Source: Deinococcus aerolatus (lineage in GTDB: Bacteria; Deinococcota; Deinococci; Deinococcales; Deinococcaceae). From it: a stretch of 64,000 bases of DNA. The DNA lies in NCBI RefSeq assembly GCF_014647055.1, contig NZ_BMOL01000011.1, positions 62,001 through 126,000 of the forward strand, in the 5' to 3' direction. A program made the position numbers and the translations under genes. This document shows, piece by piece, positions 1 to 15,180 of this stretch (position 1 is its first letter; each line of letters begins with the position of its first letter). The notes beneath the pieces were generated by a model. The model saw only the letters and a list, made by a program, of their open reading frames with translations. It searched no databases and was not told where the DNA came from.

Positions 1-2479
<2,479 letters not shown>

Positions 2480-2595
2480 AAAGCTCCTTGAGAGAGGTCT
2501 AAAAAGTCGAGAGGTCAAACAGTCTAGAAGCGGAACAGGGCGGCATTTGTGCTTTGTGCCGTCTGGCCGTTAGACGGTTTGACCCCAGAGACTGG

Positions 2596-2955
2596 TTACA
2601 GCTTGATATCGAAGCCGATGGTTTCTCGCACCAGCTTGCCCATGTACGCCTTGGCGTCCACGGTGTCGGGCGAGAAGGCGTCTTTCAGGCTGGGAATGGG
2701 CAGCAGGATCGGCAGATCACGGCCCCGCATGACGCGGGCGGTGGAGGCCAGCGGATCGGCGATCAAACCGGTGTCCACCGCCACCAGGCCGTAGTTGCCC
2801 TCAGTGATCAGCTTTTCCAGCGCTGCCTGGGCGGTTTCTGGCGTCGCCTCGGTTACGAAGACCCCGGCCAGACGGTACCCGGTGGCCGTTTCAGCGTCGC
2901 TCAGGACGGCCACCTGACGGGTGTTGCCCGCTTTGAGACCCGAGGAACCGGTCAT
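2596..2955 (-). CDS. atpF: V-type ATP synthase subunit F
   Basis: Small central-rotor subunit of the V-ATPase, 119 residues (the family is about 100-115). The fold signature is visible as VLSDAETATGYRLAGV, then the glycine-containing NYGLVAVDTGL and the hydrophobic strand LPILLPIPS. Its ATG overlaps the atpC stop as ATGA, so it is coupled to the upstream gene. It lies between atpC and atpA, the conserved position for F in Thermus/Deinococcus operons. It acts at the stalk between V1 and Vo; in the family it modulates ATPase activity. Confidence 0.95.
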   Translation of the reverse strand: MTGSSGLKAGNTRQVAVLSDAETATGYRLAGVFVTEATPETAQAALEKLITEGNYGLVAVDTGLIADPLASTARVMRGRDLPILLPIPSLKDAFSPDTVDAKAYMGKLVRETIGFDIKL

Positions 2956-3929
2956 GCCTGAACCTCCTTGCGAATCTGCTCGTTGCTCAGGTCATAGAAC
3001 TTGCCGCGTGCGATCAGACGCAGTTTGGCAATCTCGATTTCCTTGCGGCGCAGGAAATCCAGGATGATGCCCACGCCCTCGGGGTCCCCGGCAGCGCTGT
3101 TGCGGGCGGCGCGGTCGAGCGTGTTGCGCGCGGCCACCTCCGCCTCTTCCAGCGTGGGGGCTTCGAGAATGGCGGCGATCTCGCTGACGCCGCCCGCGTC
3201 CCCGCCCGCCAGACGTCCGTAGCCGGCGGCGTCCAGGCTGCCTCCGGCGACAAACAGGCTGGGGTCGGGGGTCTGGCCGCGCTGCGTGCGCGCGATCAGG
3301 GCGTTGGTCACGTCGATCTCGCGGGTCAGGTAGCGGCGCAGGCTGGTGTTGCGGGCCACACCCAGGGCGTAACGGTAATAGCCCTGGTCCAGCGTGACTT
3401 CCATGTCCAGCAGGCGTCCGCTGGCCGCGTAGGCGGCGGCCCCGTCGCGCATGGCCTTGGCCAGCGGGTGTCCGCTGACCGCGATGGCGGCGGCGGCGCT
3501 GGGCAGATCGGCGCTGGCCGCAGCGGTCTGCAGGGCCGCAGGCTTGATGGTGCCGCCCTCGATCAGCCCACTGCGGATGGCCTCGACGCCCCGGCCCCCG
3601 GCAATGCCGCGTGCCACGGTCTTGAGGTTGACCAGGTCCCACTTCATCAGCAGGGTCTGGATCTCACGCTTGGCGTCGCCGTCCGCGAAGCCCAGCACCC
3701 GCTGGGAGGTGTCGAAGAAGTTGCGGCTCAGGGCGCGGTCCAGCTCACCCAGGCCCGCCCCCTCGCCGGTGGTTTCGCGCAGGTTGGGGGCCAGGTCGGT
3801 CTCGGTCAGCACCCGCAGAAATTCGGCGTAACTGCCCGACGCGAGCGCCGAGTCCAGGGCGCGCCCGTCCAGCAGCTTGGTGCGCATGACGCGCACGCGC
3901 GTATTGATGTACGAGTAATCGTCGGGCAT
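2952..3929 (-). CDS. atpC: V-type ATP synthase subunit C (AC39/d-type)
   Basis: Funnel-shaped subunit (C in bacteria, d in eukaryotes) that sockets the central stalk onto the membrane rotor ring; 325 residues. The N-terminus YSYINTRVRVMRTKLLDG and the alternating helical repeats are typical of the AC39 family. The C-terminal segment (FLRRKEIEIAKLRLIARGKF) is the best conserved part of this family. The coding strand is Ala-rich. It is separated from atpE by 8 bp and its stop overlaps the atpF start, so it sits in a tightly coupled operon. Confidence 0.95.
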   Translation of the reverse strand: MPDDYSYINTRVRVMRTKLLDGRALDSALASGSYAEFLRVLTETDLAPNLRETTGEGAGLGELDRALSRNFFDTSQRVLGFADGDAKREIQTLLMKWDLVNLKTVARGIAGGRGVEAIRSGLIEGGTIKPAALQTAAASADLPSAAAAIAVSGHPLAKAMRDGAAAYAASGRLLDMEVTLDQGYYRYALGVARNTSLRRYLTREIDVTNALIARTQRGQTPDPSLFVAGGSLDAAGYGRLAGGDAGGVSEIAAILEAPTLEEAEVAARNTLDRAARNSAAGDPEGVGIILDFLRRKEIEIAKLRLIARGKFYDLSNEQIRKEVQA

Positions 3930-3937
3930 AGCTCTCC

Positions 3938-4516
3938 CTACTCGGCCAGCAGCCGGGTGATCTGCGGCGCAAGTTCCTCGCGCACGCGGCCCAGACGGCC
4001 CACCAGCGTGTTCTGAATGCTGGTCTTGCCGTCCGGCCCGATCAACCGCACGCCGGTCTGCACGCTGTCGTTGACGCGCACTTCCACCGTGCTGGCCTCG
4101 CCGCCCAGGAAATCCAGGGCGCGGCGGGCGGCGTCCTGCTCGTCCGTGTGGGTTTCCACCGCCACGGCGCCCGGCAGGGCCTGCAGGCCCTCGCTGATCA
4201 GCTTCATCATGATCTGCGGGTACTCGGGCGCGGTGACCGAACTGCGGATGTACTGCTCGGCGGTCTGAAAGGCCTGCGCCTGCAGGGTGTCGGTGGCCGT
4301 CAGGCGCTGGGCGTTGCTGTCCAGGTCAGCGGCGCTTCGCGCGCGCACCAGGCCCGACTGCCGGGCAACGTCCAGCGCGCGGGCGCGGCCCGAGACCAGG
4401 GCCTCGGCGCGTTCTCTGGCCCCGGCGACGATGGCGTCGGCACGTTCCCTGGCCTCGGCGCGGATGCGCTCGATTTCAGTCTGGGCCTCGTTTTCCAGCA
4501 GCTTGTCGAGCGCCAT
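3938..4516 (-). CDS. atpE: V-type ATP synthase subunit E
   Basis: Peripheral-stalk subunit, 192 residues. The N-terminal half is a long Ala/Glu/Arg-rich coiled coil (LLENEAQTEIERIRAEAR onward), which in this family pairs with subunit G. The C-terminal third is a globular domain containing QTGVRLIGPDGKTSIQNTL. The gene lies 1 bp after atpK. Together E and G form the stator struts that hold the A3B3 head against subunit I. Confidence 0.95.
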   Translation of the reverse strand: MALDKLLENEAQTEIERIRAEARERADAIVAGARERAEALVSGRARALDVARQSGLVRARSAADLDSNAQRLTATDTLQAQAFQTAEQYIRSSVTAPEYPQIMMKLISEGLQALPGAVAVETHTDEQDAARRALDFLGGEASTVEVRVNDSVQTGVRLIGPDGKTSIQNTLVGRLGRVREELAPQITRLLAE

Positions 4517-4517
4517 A

Positions 4518-4823
<306 letters not shown>

Positions 4824-4840
4824 ATCAAAGCTCCTGGAGG

Positions 4841-7221
<2,381 letters not shown>

Positions 7222-7589
7222 AACTTCACTCCTCCTTTTCCTGCGTTCCAGCAAAACCCAGCGTTCAGCCGCTTCAAAAGCCCCATCCTTTGGGGATGAG
7301 GTATCTGGGGTGAACTCCAAGAATTGCGGCGGCCCGACCCTCTTGTGATAGTTGCGTCAGACTCGCCCTGCATCGTAACACAGGCTTCACAGACGCCAAC
7401 GGGGGCAAGCGTCCCTGGCGGGGGGACCATGGACCACTTCAGGGTGCGCGGTTGGCCACTCCAGGCACCCCTCGCCGCCGGAGCCGGACAACAGCCAGCC
7501 GCCGGAACAGGGCCGGGGCTGGCTGGGCATGGGGCTGGAAGGGTGGGGCTGAACGGAGGGAAATGGACGGATGGGGGGTGGGCGGCGGG
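7222..7589. other. Intergenic region between the V-ATPase operon and amt
   Basis: Holds the candidate ATPase promoter (7372-7399) and the ATPase leader, with a small CCCCA/TGGGG stem near 7281-7295. Downstream of amt there is a GC-rich hairpin whose arms CAGCCAGCC (7492-7500) and GGCTGGCTG (7517-7525) are perfect and extended inward. It lacks a T-run but could end amt transcription. I see no gene here. Confidence 0.5.
7372..7399 (-). promoter_or_regulatory. Candidate promoter of the V-ATPase operon
   Basis: On the minus strand a TTGGCG (-35, 7399-7394) and TACGAT (-10, 7377-7372) are 16 bp apart, about 150 nt before the first gene. The match is moderate and the long leader is unproven. Confidence 0.4.
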
Positions 7590-8894
<1,305 letters not shown>

Positions 8895-8923
8895 GGGGCG
8901 CACACTCCTCGGGAAGCTGGACT

Positions 8924-9295
8924 TCATGCGGGGGTCAACCGTGTCTCGGTGACGGGCGTCAGGGCGGCGTCGCCCTCCTCGCTGGTGCGGATGCGGATCA
9001 CCCGTTCCAGCGGCTGCACAAAAATCTTGCCGTCGCCCACCTCTCCGGTGCGTGCGCCCCGGCAGATCGCCTCGATGGCCGCCTGCTCAAAGGGTTCGCT
9101 GACCGCGATGCGGATCTCCACCTTGTCGCGGAACTCGATCATCACGCGCCTTCCCCGGTAGTGCTCCACGATTTCCTGCTCGCCGCCGTGACCGCTGACC
9201 CTGGAGAGCGTGATGCCGCTGATGCCTGCCTGAAACAGCGCTTCCTTGACCTGCTGAACCCGTTCGGGCCTGATGACTGCCGTGACCAGTTTCAT
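8924..9295 (-). CDS. glnK: Nitrogen regulatory protein P-II (GlnK type)
   Basis: Trimeric PII signal protein, 123 residues, that binds ATP/ADP and 2-oxoglutarate and gates the Amt channel encoded next to it. The start MKLVTAVIRPERVQQV matches the family and has a GGGAGGG ribosome site; the frame opens 13 codons earlier. The B-loop TGEVGDGKIFV and C-loop RVIRIRTSEEGDAAL are intact. The T-loop reads HYRGRRVMIEF. By direct alignment to E. coli GlnB, position 51, the uridylylated tyrosine, is Val. Control by UTase modification is therefore unlikely, and effector binding alone may govern it. A consensus promoter lies upstream. Confidence 0.95.
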   Translation of the reverse strand: MKLVTAVIRPERVQQVKEALFQAGISGITLSRVSGHGGEQEIVEHYRGRRVMIEFRDKVEIRIAVSEPFEQAAIEAICRGARTGEVGDGKIFVQPLERVIRIRTSEEGDAALTPVTETRLTPA

Positions 9296-9312
9296 GGCGT
9301 CCCTCCCTGCGC

Positions 9313-9334
9313 GTGCAATTTGCAGCGTTTGCAC
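9313..9334 (-). promoter_or_regulatory. Palindromic TGCAA-rich operator candidate in the glnK leader
   Basis: A 22-bp element has perfect arms GTGCAA and TTGCAC and a third TGCAA copy between them. It lies just downstream of the expected transcription start and before the ribosome site, a classic position for a repressor or RNA-level control. Confidence 0.4.
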
Positions 9335-9348
9335 CTCTGCATGCCCGA

Positions 9349-9377
9349 AGCCTAGGGCCAGGCTTGCGACTTGTCAA
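9349..9377 (-). promoter_or_regulatory. glnK-amt promoter (consensus sigma-70 type)
   Basis: On the minus strand, TTGACA (9377-9372) and TAGGCT (9354-9349) have an exact 17-bp spacer. This is one of the two best -35/-10 pairs in the window. Confidence 0.75.
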
Positions 9378-9575
9378 AGATAATCTGGATATTTGGCTAG
9401 ATTTAGGTGAACACCCTGCGAATCCGAGTCGAGGTGCTGCCAGTCGTTCGGGCCGCATGGGACAATCGGCACGACTCTGGCCAACAGCCGGTGGCCTTTC
9501 CGAGAATGACGACACAAGAAGGAAAAGGAGAGGCCCGCTGACCCCTCCCCCCGGTCTGCCCTTTGGGCTGGGCCG

Positions 9576-10136
9576 CTACAGCGCCCGGCGTCGGCCCCGC
9601 AAGCGGCCCCACAGGCGGTAGCCGACGAACACCAAGACGGCCAGCAGCAGCACGGCCAGCACCGGCACGAACACGGCCAGCACGGCCATCAGCAGACTCG
9701 TTGCGTCCTCCAGGGTGCTGACCACCGGGTTGCCCAGCCCGCCCGTGGTGGCGGTGGCGACGGGGCGAACCGCCGTGCGGGTGGCATGCACCCCGCCCGC
9801 CACGATCACGCCCAGCGCGAGGCTTAGGGCCGGAGGCACATCGGCCACGCCGGTCTGCGCGGCAAACAGAACTGCGCCTGCCGCCGTGTTGACCACGCCC
9901 CCCAGCAGATGCAGCGCGGTGTCGATGCCGGGAATCTTGTCGCCCACGAAATCCAGCAGACCGATCACGCCGATGACCAGCAGCACCCAGGGATTGCCCA
10001 GCAGATTGAACGGCTCGTTGAGGTTCATGACCCCGGTCCGCGAAAGCAGGCCGACCAGCAGCAGCGGCACGTAGGCGTTCAGGCCCGCCGCGCCCGACAG
10101 GCCCAGCGAGGACAGGAGGCCGGACAGGAGTTCCAT
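9576..10136 (-). CDS. DUF4126-type integral membrane protein, function unknown
   Basis: 186 residues with about five hydrophobic helices. It begins MELLSGLLSSLGLSGAAGLN, followed by AYVPLLLVGLLSRTGVMNL and a central GDKIPGIDTALHLLG. I recognise the layout as the DUF4126 family, which has no established role. I rejected the 60-residue upstream extension of the frame because it is hydrophilic and unlike the family. A CACAAT sequence sits 5 nt before the ATG, so the transcript may be leaderless. The C-terminus is basic (GRLRGRRRAL), consistent with a cytoplasmic end. No neighbour suggests a pathway. Confidence 0.75.
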   Translation of the reverse strand: MELLSGLLSSLGLSGAAGLNAYVPLLLVGLLSRTGVMNLNEPFNLLGNPWVLLVIGVIGLLDFVGDKIPGIDTALHLLGGVVNTAAGAVLFAAQTGVADVPPALSLALGVIVAGGVHATRTAVRPVATATTGGLGNPVVSTLEDATSLLMAVLAVFVPVLAVLLLAVLVFVGYRLWGRLRGRRRAL

Positions 10137-11029
<893 letters not shown>

Positions 11030-11033
11030 ACTC

Positions 11034-11061
11034 CGTGCTGTAAATAGCGTGCTGTAAATAG
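11034..11061 (+). repeat. Perfect 14-bp tandem duplication after rplT
   Basis: CGTGCTGTAAATAG occurs twice in a row (11034-11047 and 11048-11061), between the rplT stop and its terminator. It looks like a recent slippage duplication. Confidence 0.85.
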
Positions 11062-11072
11062 GTCGCAAAGAG

Positions 11073-11100
11073 ACCGCCTCCTGACCGGGGGCGGTTTTTT
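11073..11100 (+). terminator. Intrinsic terminator of rpmI-rplT
   Basis: ACCGCC (11073-11078) pairs with GGCGGT (11090-11095), followed by six T residues. Confidence 0.85.
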
Positions 11101-11174
11101 GTGGTCCAGGCCAGGCGCCAGAACAGCAAAAGGCGGCCGGAAGGGGGTGCCTTCCGCCGCCCCCTTATCCCGAC

Positions 11175-11867
11175 TTACGGTTCGAAGGTGTCCTGGAAGG
11201 CGTAGCGGTCCCCGCGCACCCAGTAGTTGACGTAGCTCGCGCGCCGGGTGCCGCTGTAGGTGGTGCGGCGCAGCAGGAAGGCGGCGGTGCCCAGCGGCAC
11301 GCGCAGCAGGTCCGCCTCCTCCTGACGCAGGTTGACGGCCTCCAGGTTCTGCTCGACCCGGGCCATCGGAACGCCCATGCTGACCATGGTCTCGTGGATG
11401 CTCTCGGCGCTGAGGTTCTGGTCCAGCAGTCCCGGCGCCAGCGCGGCATTGACGTAGCGTTTCTCGATCACCAGCGCCTCGTCCCCGGCGTTGCGCAGGC
11501 GGTGGACGAAGATCACCGGATCGCCCGCCTGAATCTGCAGCACGATGGCGATTTCAGGCGTGGCCTCGATCTGCATGGCCCGCAGGACGGTGGTGCGGTG
11601 GTCCGGGTGACGCGCCCATTCCTTGAAGGGCCGGACGCGGAAAGTGCCCTGCCGGAAGCGTTTGCCGGTGGGAAAGGTGCCTGCGCCCTGCACGCGGTAC
11701 ACGTAGCCCTCGCGCTCCAGCTCGTCAATGGCGCGCCGGGCGGTCATGCGCGAGACTTCAAATTCACGGGCCAGTTGAGGTTCGCTGGGAAGAGGCAGCC
11801 CCTCGACGTAGTGGCCGCCCAGCAGCCGGTCCTTCAAGGTTGATTTGATCAGCGGGTACTTCGCCAT
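11175..11867 (-). CDS. GntR/HutC-family transcriptional regulator (UTRA domain)
   Basis: 230 residues. The N-terminal winged helix (about 5-70) contains LPSEPQLAREFEVSRMTARR, the GntR recognition helix, then ELEREGYVYRVQGAGTF. The rest is a UTRA ligand-binding domain with the typical VIEKRYVNAALAPGLL and a C-terminal R-T-T-Y-S-G-T-R strand. The ligand cannot be read from the sequence. I chose ATG 11867 (GGGAGGG ribosome site) over an upstream frame opening at 11954, which would run through the promoter. The promoter carries an 18-nt element shared with the nrtR promoter at 36.5 kb plus a TGTCTGGACA palindrome of HutC/NagR type, so autoregulation is likely. Confidence 0.88.
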   Translation of the reverse strand: MAKYPLIKSTLKDRLLGGHYVEGLPLPSEPQLAREFEVSRMTARRAIDELEREGYVYRVQGAGTFPTGKRFRQGTFRVRPFKEWARHPDHRTTVLRAMQIEATPEIAIVLQIQAGDPVIFVHRLRNAGDEALVIEKRYVNAALAPGLLDQNLSAESIHETMVSMGVPMARVEQNLEAVNLRQEEADLLRVPLGTAAFLLRRTTYSGTRRASYVNYWVRGDRYAFQDTFEP

Positions 11868-11925
11868 GCATCCCTCCCAGGCACTCCAGGCGTGCCGTTC
11901 CAGGCACGCGCCAGAGCTTGAGCCT

Positions 11926-11967
11926 ATCTTATGGTTAGTGTCCGGGGTACACAAGGTTGTCTGGACA
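11926..11967 (-). promoter_or_regulatory. gntR promoter with embedded operator elements
   Basis: On the minus strand, TTGTGT (11954-11949) and TAAGAT (11931-11926) have a 17-bp spacer. The spacer holds GTACCCCGGACACTAACC (11950-11933), 16/18 identical to the nrtR promoter spacer. Just upstream, TGTCTGGACA (11958-11967) is a palindrome resembling known HutC/NagR half-sites. A separate 12-bp palindrome GCCTCTAGAGGC lies at 12094-12105 with no evident role. Confidence 0.6.
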
Positions 11968-12164
11968 GTCGACCGTCCGGGAGGGACACCCGAAAGAGGT
12001 CAAGGCCTCCAGTTCGGATGGTAAATAGCTGGGAATAAACGATGTGCGGCACGGCACAAAATCAGCGGAACCGCGTGGTAGAGGGAAAGACGGGCCTCTA
12101 GAGGCAAACCGGCCCGAGCGCTGCGCAACGCCGCGGGTAACACCCGTGCTTCGGCCCGCCAACG

Positions 12165-13178
12165 CTAACCGCCGATGTGCGACATCTCGACTTTCTGCTC
12201 TTTCCTCTGCGCCCGCGTGACCTCGCCGCGTTCCTCGCTGTAGCGGTCCTGCCGCGCACGCCACACGTCCGCGATCAGGCGGTGCATGGCCGTGTCGTCG
12301 GCCCCGGCCCGCAGGGGCGCCCGCAGGTCCGTGCCGCTGCCGGCAAACAGGCAGCTGTACAGCACGCCCACCGCCGAGACGCGCGCCCGCGAGCAGTCGC
12401 CGCAGAACGGCGCACTCACTGAGGAAATCAGCCCGATTTCGTGGCCGTCCGCGCCGACGTGGCGGGCGGCCACCTCGCCCGCGTAGTTGGGGCTGACCGG
12501 CCTGAACTCCGCACCGGTGCCGTCGGCGCTCAGGCGGGCCAGCACCTCACGCGACGGCACCACGCTGTCCAGATTCCAGCCGTTGTGGTTGCCCACATCC
12601 ATGAACTCGATAAAGCGCAGCACCGCCCGGCCACGCAGCGCCAGCCACAGGTTCCGCAGCCCGTCCTCGTTGACGCCGCGCTGCACCACCGTGTTGATCT
12701 TGACGCCCAGGCCTGCCGTCAGCGCGGCCTCGATACCGTCCAGCACCTTTTGCGGGTGGGTGCCCAGGCCGTTCATGCGCCCGAAGACCTCGGGATCGAG
12801 GCTGTCGATGCTGACCGTCACGCGGTTCAGGCCCGCTGCCTGCAGGTCCGCCGCCAGACGCGGCAGCAGCAGTCCGTTGGTGGTCAGGGCGATGTCCTGC
12901 ACGCCGTCAATGCGGGCCAGCCGCGAGATCAGCTCCGGTAGGTCGCGGCGCAGCGTGGGTTCGCCGCCAGTGATGCGCAGCTTCTGTACGCCCAGACCGA
13001 CAAAAGTGCGGGCCAGCCGTTCGATTTCCTCGAAGCTCAGCAGTTCGGTGCGGGGCAGGAAGGCGTAACTGGGGCCGAAGATGTCGGCGGGCATGCAGTA
13101 GGTACAGCGCAGGTTGCAGCGGTCAGTCACGCTGATCCGCAGGTCTCGCAGGGGCCGTCCCAACTGGTCAAGCAACAT
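12165..13178 (-). CDS. moaA: GTP 3',8-cyclase MoaA (molybdenum cofactor biosynthesis)
   Basis: Radical-SAM enzyme that starts molybdopterin synthesis by converting GTP to 3',8-cyclo-dihydro-GTP; 337 residues. The N-terminal SAM cluster is CNLRCTYC (Cys21, 25, 28). The second cluster, which binds substrate, is CGDCSRARVSAVGVLYSC near the C-terminus. LRITGGEPTLRRDL is the SAM-binding glycine motif, and the protein ends in the functionally important GG. No other moa genes are visible. The ATG is preceded by GAAAGGCG. The C-terminal tail before GG is unusually charged (EERGEVTRAQRKEQKVEM). Confidence 0.97.
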   Translation of the reverse strand: MLLDQLGRPLRDLRISVTDRCNLRCTYCMPADIFGPSYAFLPRTELLSFEEIERLARTFVGLGVQKLRITGGEPTLRRDLPELISRLARIDGVQDIALTTNGLLLPRLAADLQAAGLNRVTVSIDSLDPEVFGRMNGLGTHPQKVLDGIEAALTAGLGVKINTVVQRGVNEDGLRNLWLALRGRAVLRFIEFMDVGNHNGWNLDSVVPSREVLARLSADGTGAEFRPVSPNYAGEVAARHVGADGHEIGLISSVSAPFCGDCSRARVSAVGVLYSCLFAGSGTDLRAPLRAGADDTAMHRLIADVWRARQDRYSEERGEVTRAQRKEQKVEMSHIGG

Positions 13179-13294
13179 CGCCTTTCAACATACGCCGTGC
13201 GGGGCGCGGCAAAGGCAGGGTAGGGCCCAAATGCCATCCCAGGGCCCACGCCGCCGCGCCGCATCAGTCCACCTTCGCCCGCCGGCGTCCCGGC

Positions 13295-13300
13295 TAGAAT
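13295..13300 (+). promoter_or_regulatory. -10 element (TAGAAT) of ybaB
   Basis: TAGAAT ends 9 nt before the ATG at 13310, implying a transcript with a leader of only two or three bases. Confidence 0.5.
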
Positions 13301-13309
13301 GCACGGACC

Positions 13310-13600
<291 letters not shown>

Positions 13601-13658
13601 GCCGGGTTGTGGGCGGTGGGCCGTGGGGTGTGGCGCCGGGGACTGACGGTGGTCACCG

Positions 13659-14270
<612 letters not shown>

Positions 14271-14315
14271 GCGGGAAAGCCCCGCCTGCCTGCGCGGAGG
14301 TCCGCCATCTGGCCC

Positions 14316-14346
14316 ATCAGTTCCCCTGGCCGGGAGCTGATTTTTT
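14316..14346 (+). terminator. Intrinsic terminator of ybaB-recR
   Basis: ATCAGTTCCC pairs with GGGAGCTGAT (one G-T pair) around a 6-nt loop, followed by six T residues. Confidence 0.85.
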
Positions 14347-14418
14347 GTTTGCCCTCCGCAGGTCCCCTCCCTTTGGATGACCCACCCCTTGCCCGAATCG
14401 GATAGCCTGTCGTCTTAG

Positions 14419-15018
14419 ATGGAATCCCTGATTGACGCAATCCTGTCCGCCTCCTACCTGGGGATCTTCTTTATTGTCTTCGCGGAAACCGGTTTGCTGG
14501 TGGGCTTTTTCCTGCCGGGTGACAGCCTGCTGATCGCGGCGGGGCTGCTGGCGGCGGGCGGCAAGCTGAATCTGGGGGGCATCATGGCGGCGGTGGTGGT
14601 GGGCGCCATTCTGGGCAACACCGCCGGCTATTTCATCGGCCAGCGCTTCGGCCCCGCCGTGTTCCGGAACCAGGACTCGCGCTTTTTCAAGCCTGAATAC
14701 GTGGTGGAGGCCGAGAAGTTCTTCCTGAAATACGGGGCGCTGGCCGTCATTCTGGCCCGGTTCGTGCCCATCGTGCGGACGCTGGTGCCGACGCTGGCCG
14801 GCGTGAGCCGCATGCCCTTTGGGCTGTACACGCTGTACAACGTGATCGGCGCGCTGCTGTGGGGCGTGGGCCTGACTGCCCTGGCGTATTACCTGGGTCA
14901 GCTGATCCCCGATCTGGACAAGTACATCCTGCTGATCGTGGCCGTGGTGCTGGTGGTCAGCGTGATTCCGATCGTGCTGAAGTTCCTGCAGGCGCGGCGC
15001 GGCGGCGTCAAGGGCTAG
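14419..15018 (+). CDS. DedA family membrane protein
   Basis: 199 residues. DedA/SNARE-associated proteins include lipid flippases for undecaprenyl phosphate and phosphatidylethanolamine and are tied to envelope integrity. Family signatures present: FAETGLLVGFFLPGDSLLIA (the acidic re-entrant loop with Glu and Asp), GAILGNTAGYFIGQRFGP, and ARFVPIVRTLVPTLAGVSRM with the conserved arginines. The last helix is followed by a basic tail. The start lies 10 nt after a TAGCCT -10-like element and no ribosome site is visible. The gene is monocistronic, enclosed by terminators at 14316 and 15038. Confidence 0.93.
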   Translation: MESLIDAILSASYLGIFFIVFAETGLLVGFFLPGDSLLIAAGLLAAGGKLNLGGIMAAVVVGAILGNTAGYFIGQRFGPAVFRNQDSRFFKPEYVVEAEKFFLKYGALAVILARFVPIVRTLVPTLAGVSRMPFGLYTLYNVIGALLWGVGLTALAYYLGQLIPDLDKYILLIVAVVLVVSVIPIVLKFLQARRGGVKG

Positions 15019-15037
15019 GCAGCGGAAGTGGGTTGTG

Positions 15038-15059
15038 GGGAGGCGAGGCCTCCCTTTTT
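15038..15059 (+). terminator. Intrinsic terminator after the DedA gene
   Basis: GGGAGGC and GCCTCCC form a perfect 7-bp stem with a 3-nt loop, followed by TTTTT. Confidence 0.88.
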
Positions 15060-15168
15060 CCTTTTCTGAACTGTTTGCTTTTTTGAACTGCGGTCCTCTG
15101 GTTGCGCGCTGTGCGGGCAGGCGGCCGGCCCACGCCCTGGGCTACGGTATCGGACCCGTCCTCACCTC

Positions 15169-15174
15169 TAACCT
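15169..15174 (+). promoter_or_regulatory. -10 element (TAACCT), leaderless nth operon
   Basis: TAACCT ends 6 nt before the ATG at 15181, the spacing expected if transcription starts at the start codon. Confidence 0.5.
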
Positions 15175-15180
15175 GTCCCC

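Noticed and set aside
12094..12105. 12-bp palindrome GCCTCTAGAGGC downstream of moaA
   Set aside because: Perfect but isolated, with no promoter or T-run near it; not enough to call an operator or terminator.
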